NCBI GenBank assembly: GCA_020845475.1
Contig: JADLFN010000025.1
Location: forward strand, 1 to 53,250
Length of the DNA stretch: 53,250 bases
Direction of reading: 5' to 3'
From: Planctomycetota bacterium
GTDB lineage: Bacteria; Planctomycetota; UBA8742; UBA2392
The position numbers and the translations under genes were made by a program. The notes under the pieces are model-generated. The model made no database searches. It was not told the DNA's origin and saw only the letters and a program-made list of their open reading frames with translations. The first letter of the stretch is position 1; every line of letters starts with the position of its first letter. Shown one piece after another: positions 50,096 through 53,250 of this stretch.

Positions 50096-50101
50096 TATAC
50101 T
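50096..50101 (+). promoter_or_regulatory. Leaderless-type -10
   Basis: TATACT lies eight bases before the ATG at 50110 and there is no ribosome binding site. Confidence 0.5.
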
Positions 50102-50109
50102 CCGGCCCC

Positions 50110-50898
50110 ATGATTCGGGTGCTCTGCCTACTACTTCTATTTGCGCCCGCGCTGTCAGCTGCTGAGCCATGGCCGGTGTTCGAAATCTCGCGCGGCCAGG
50201 CCAAGCCCGCCGCCAAGCCGGCCGAGCCCAAGAAACCCTGGGGCCTGTGGGCCAACCGCGCGCCCTACCCGTATTACGACGGCTTCTTTGGCATGGACAC
50301 CGACGACGACGTCGTCGCGCGCGACTTGCAGATCGACTTCCAGCACGGCTTGTGGCTCGCGCCCGGCGAAACGCGTGGCGCTTATCTTTATGCCCGCGCG
50401 CACATCGGCCTGTTCTTCCTTGATTTCAAGTTTGAGCAAGCCGTGCGCACGGGCCATAGCGCCAGCCTGTTCGGCAGCAACAAGATCAAGGATTTCAGCC
50501 ACATCATTTACCCGGCCGGGCGGCTGGGCGTGGCTTGGCCCATTCCCAAGCTTGGCTACATCGAGGGCGGCGTGGGCGTGGGCGCCTTTGATGAAACCAA
50601 CGGCATCTCCGGCATCGGCCTGAGCTTTCGCGCCGCGGCCATGATCTACCCGATTTTCCCCATCGGCCTCGAGGCATGGGCCGAGCGTCTGCAGTTCTTT
50701 GACTCACGGGGTGTCAACGAGTTCGGTCTGCGCCTGCACGTGCAGGTGTTCCGGCATTTGTTTCTGACGGCGGGCTGGCAATGGCTCAACGTCGATGGCA
50801 GCGGCTTTGGCGCCCACGGCATCACCTTTGGCCTGAGCTTCACGTTCGGCAATCTGCGCACGTTCTTCTGGGCGCCCATGCGCGGCCCGGCGTATTGA
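50110..50898 (+). CDS. Outer-membrane-like beta-barrel protein
   Basis: This gene encodes 262 residues from the ATG at 50110, whose product starts with a signal peptide (MIRVLCLLLLFAPALSAAEP). After a Pro/Lys-rich linker come alternating amphipathic strands with aromatic ends (GAYLYARAHIGLFFLDFKFE, IGYIEGGV-like turns, LGLRLHVQVFRHLFLTAGW). The Gly-rich turns and the near-terminal GITFGLSFTFG suggest a small barrel of 8-12 strands. The last residue is Tyr after PMRGPA, not the typical terminal Phe. It is divergent from queE but probably unrelated in function. Confidence 0.75.
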   Translation: MIRVLCLLLLFAPALSAAEPWPVFEISRGQAKPAAKPAEPKKPWGLWANRAPYPYYDGFFGMDTDDDVVARDLQIDFQHGLWLAPGETRGAYLYARAHIGLFFLDFKFEQAVRTGHSASLFGSNKIKDFSHIIYPAGRLGVAWPIPKLGYIEGGVGVGAFDETNGISGIGLSFRAAAMIYPIFPIGLEAWAERLQFFDSRGVNEFGLRLHVQVFRHLFLTAGWQWLNVDGSGFGAHGITFGLSFTFGNLRTFFWAPMRGPAY

Positions 50899-51035
50899 TT
50901 CCGAGACTGCGCGAAATCGTGAAGCAAAAACCGGCCTGATTTCAGATTCGACAACCCCTTTCGCGGACGCGAACGGAATTCATCATCGGAACAACGACGC
51001 TGCTACGTTGAGTAGAGGCACACACGAGGAAAACC

Positions 51036-52760
51036 ATGTCCACCGACACCCTGGAAAAACTGCCGCGCGAGTTCTCGCGCAAGTTCATGCCCGCAAACCT
51101 TGAGATCAAGGGCTTTGCTGACATCGAGCCGCTGCTGCAACAACTGCTCAAGGCTGATCTCTCCACGCAAGCCGCGCTGGAGCAATGGCTGCTCGACACC
51201 TCGGAGCTGTTCGCGGCCATCGATGAATTCGGCTCGCGCGTGTTCATCCGCAACACCGTGGACACCACGAACCCCGAGTACAAGAAAGCGTTTCTCGACT
51301 TCGTGGAGAATTTCGATCCCAAGCTCAAGCCCGTGGCCACGGAGCTGAACAAGAAGTTCAAAGCCTCACCCGCGCGCGAGAAGCTGAACCTCGAGCGCTA
51401 CAAGGTGTTCACGCGCAGCGTGCTCAACCGCATCGAACTTTACCGCGATGAGAACGTGAAGCTCGAAATCGACGAGAGCAAGCTCGAGCACGAGTACGAC
51501 GAAATCATGGGTGCCACCACCGTCAACTTTGACGGCAAAGAGCAAACGCCCCAGGCCATGGCCAAGTACCAGCTCGAAACCAGCCGCGACCTGCGCGAGA
51601 AAGCCTGGCGCGCCACGGCCGAGCGCCGGTTGGCCGACGCCGACAAGGTCAACGCGCTTTACGAAAAACTCGTGCGCCTGCGCGAGAAGAAAGCCGCCAA
51701 TGCGGGCTTTGCCAACTTCCGCGATTACCAGTTCAAGCGCCGCGAGCGCTTTGAATACACGCCCGCCGACTGCGAGGCTTACCACGACGCCGTGGACAAA
51801 GTGGTGATCCCCGCCGTGAAACGCATCCACAAGCGCCGCGCCGAGCACCTGAAGCTTGCGGCCCTGCGCCCCTGGGACACGAGCGTGGATCCCGACGGCG
51901 CGCCGCCGCTCAAGCCTTTTGACGACGTCGAGAAACTGAAAGAGGGCTGCGCGAAGATTTTCCACAAGGTGGACGAAGAACTGGGTGGATACTTCGACAA
52001 GATGCGTTCACAAGGGCTGCTGGACTTGGCCAACCGCAAGGGCAAAGCGCCCGGCGGCTATCAGAGCACGCTCTCCGAAGTGCGGCTGCCCTTCATTTTC
52101 ATGAACGCGGTGGGCGTGGATGGCGACGTGCAGACGCTCTTGCACGAGGGCGGCCACGCCTTCCATGCGTGGCTCTCGCGCAAGGAGCCGCTGCTGGAGT
52201 ACCGCGGCGCGCCCATTGAGTTCTGCGAAGTGGCGAGCATGAGCATGGAGCTTCTGGGCAACCCGTATCTTGGCGAGTTCTACCCCCAAGCCGAACTCAA
52301 GCGCGCGCGGCGCGATTTCTATGAGGGCATCCTCGAGTATCTGCCCTGGTTTGCCACGATTGACGCTTACCAGCAGTGGGTTTACACGCACAACGGCCAC
52401 GGCACCGACGAGCGCATCAAGGCCTGGCTCGATGTCTTCCGGCGCTTCAATCCCACGGTCGATTTCAGCGGCCTCGAAAAGTTCGAGCGCGTGCGCTGGC
52501 AGCAGCAGGGCCACCTGTTCGGCGCACCCTTCTATTACATCGAGTACGCGATCGCGCAGCTGGGTGCCTTGCAGGTGTGGCTCAACGCCCGCAAGGACCG
52601 GCCGAAGGCGATCAGCCAATACAAGTTCGCCCTCTCGCTGGGCGGCAGCAAGCCGCTGCCCGAGTTGTTCAAAGCCGCCGGAGCCAAGTTCGACTTCAGC
52701 GCCAACACGGTCAAGCCGCTCGTCGAAGCCGTCGAAGCCGAGCTTGCCACTTTGGAGTAG
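51036..52760 (+). CDS. pepF: M3 family oligoendopeptidase
   Basis: This gene encodes 574 residues; AGGA precedes the ATG. It is a cytoplasmic zinc metallopeptidase that cuts short peptides. The zinc site is LLHEGGHAFH (HExxH near residue 370) and the third ligand lies in FCEVASMSMELLGNPYL, the M3 'E..S..ME' segment. Later HGTDERIKAW and YYIEYAIAQLGALQVW complete the active-site region. The length matches PepF/M3 oligoendopeptidases. The symbol is by family resemblance. A strong terminator follows. Confidence 0.93.
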   Translation: MSTDTLEKLPREFSRKFMPANLEIKGFADIEPLLQQLLKADLSTQAALEQWLLDTSELFAAIDEFGSRVFIRNTVDTTNPEYKKAFLDFVENFDPKLKPVATELNKKFKASPAREKLNLERYKVFTRSVLNRIELYRDENVKLEIDESKLEHEYDEIMGATTVNFDGKEQTPQAMAKYQLETSRDLREKAWRATAERRLADADKVNALYEKLVRLREKKAANAGFANFRDYQFKRRERFEYTPADCEAYHDAVDKVVIPAVKRIHKRRAEHLKLAALRPWDTSVDPDGAPPLKPFDDVEKLKEGCAKIFHKVDEELGGYFDKMRSQGLLDLANRKGKAPGGYQSTLSEVRLPFIFMNAVGVDGDVQTLLHEGGHAFHAWLSRKEPLLEYRGAPIEFCEVASMSMELLGNPYLGEFYPQAELKRARRDFYEGILEYLPWFATIDAYQQWVYTHNGHGTDERIKAWLDVFRRFNPTVDFSGLEKFERVRWQQQGHLFGAPFYYIEYAIAQLGALQVWLNARKDRPKAISQYKFALSLGGSKPLPELFKAAGAKFDFSANTVKPLVEAVEAELATLE

Positions 52761-52803
52761 CTGCTCGACGCGAAGGCGCATGGACTTTCAAGATGCTGGA
52801 CTG

Positions 52804-52835
52804 AAACAGACGCACCCGAGAGGGTGCGTCTGTTT
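52804..52835 (+). terminator. Terminator after pepF
   Basis: AAACAGACGCACCC and GGGTGCGTCTGTTT form a perfect 14-base stem around GAGA, ending in TTT. The A-run on the other side makes it usable in both directions. Confidence 0.88.
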
Positions 52836-52939
52836 GCATTCTCCTGCCAAACCTGTTCACCCCTGCGCTGTTCTCATTGCGCCTTGGCCGCGCCACGCGC
52901 GGGGCTGTCGCATGGCGTTGTACAATGTGCGCACCGGAG

Positions 52940-53250
52940 ATGATCGTGGCTGCGCTTTGGAAAACTGAGGCTCTTGCGGATGCTGACGCCGACCTGCTCG
53001 CGAACTTGTGCGCGGCTCAGGTCGTGCTGCGCAAATTCGTTCAGGCCGGCCCGGCGATCATGGACGAGTGGCTCACGGCCAAGGCCGAGCGCGACGAAGC
53101 TCGCGCGGCTTCTGCCACCGCTGCGGTTCCCGAGGAAACTGTAGCCGTTGCGCTCGAGAAGCCGCGCCGCCAGCGCGCGCGCATTCATGCGCCGGAGATT
53201 CTGGCGATCTCGCTGCGCGCCACGAGCATGCTCGTGGATCTGGCGCACCT
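52940..53250 (+). CDS. Partial gene at right edge, unknown
   Basis: The frame opens at ATG 52940 (MIVAALWKTEALADADADLL) or at ATG 52925 five codons earlier and runs off the window after at least 103 codons. TACAAT (52921-52926), preceded by TTG, is a good -10 for a very short leader or leaderless transcript. Visible text is Ala/Glu/Arg-rich and helical: AAQVVLRKFVQAGPAIMDEW, then a linker with EEPETVAVALEK-like acidic residues, then RIHAPEILAISLRATSMLVD. No family is recognised. The long frame on the other strand is its shadow. Confidence 0.65.
   Translation, partial: MIVAALWKTEALADADADLLANLCAAQVVLRKFVQAGPAIMDEWLTAKAERDEARAASATAAVPEETVAVALEKPRRQRARIHAPEILAISLRATSMLVDLAH

Overview
The window is GC-rich, densely coded bacterial DNA, probably chromosomal, with a foreign-looking insert in its left half. 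No single gene fixes the phylum. A Planctomycetota or wider PVC-type bacterium is my best guess, from the giant secreted RHS/YD-repeat protein, the FloA gene followed by a small membrane protein ending in a DDIRRAFILNEVLGKPKAMR-type tail, the HEAT-repeat lipoprotein and the stand-alone GT87 enzymes. This assignment is an inference.

Layout. (1) 1-13,027: a leftward RHS/YD-repeat protein of more than 3,700 residues that runs off the left edge before its C-terminal variable domain, a small secreted thioredoxin-fold-like protein upstream of it, and a rightward membrane-anchored HEAT-repeat protein. (2) 13,028-13,840: gene-poor DNA with what may be the end of a lost IS21-type element. (3) 13,841-22,622: a one-directional block of twelve genes of mobile-element character. 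These include two sliding-clamp-like proteins, a DUF932-like protein, a DUF6573-like protein, a zinc-ribbon protein and the 'MGQYY' family. Every gene is preceded by a spacer built to one plan: a hairpin that opens with TAG and closes with CTG, a second hairpin with a small loop usually ending in TC, then usually a GGAG leader and the ATG. The block ends in two strong terminators. (4) 22,623-26,209: a convergent region with phased CAACC/GGTTG pentamers and three leftward genes (two unknown, one excisionase/MerR-like), ending at the 3' end of a tRNA gene with anticodon CAT. Regions 3 and 4 look like an integrated element or its remnant. No integrase and no second attachment site are visible.

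(5) 26,330-53,250: ordinary chromosome. It holds an acid phosphatase-PhoD fusion, tsaC/sua5, floA and its partner, carA, three tandem overlapping GT87 glycosyltransferases with a HEAT lipoprotein, a secreted secretin-N-domain-like protein, radA, two small membrane proteins (one DUF2752), dnaX, ybaB, a Crp/Fnr regulator, sfsA, a coiled-coil protein, a heparinase-like Ig-domain protein of about 1,200 residues, queE, an outer-membrane-like protein, an M3 oligopeptidase and a partial gene at the right edge.

Two start-site grammars coexist. At least eight chromosomal genes have a TANNNT hexamer 5-8 bases before the start codon and no Shine-Dalgarno sequence, which suggests leaderless mRNAs. Nearly all genes of the inserted block have an obvious GGAG-type ribosome binding site behind stable hairpins. 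The paired-hairpin spacers are the best candidate here for an undescribed system.
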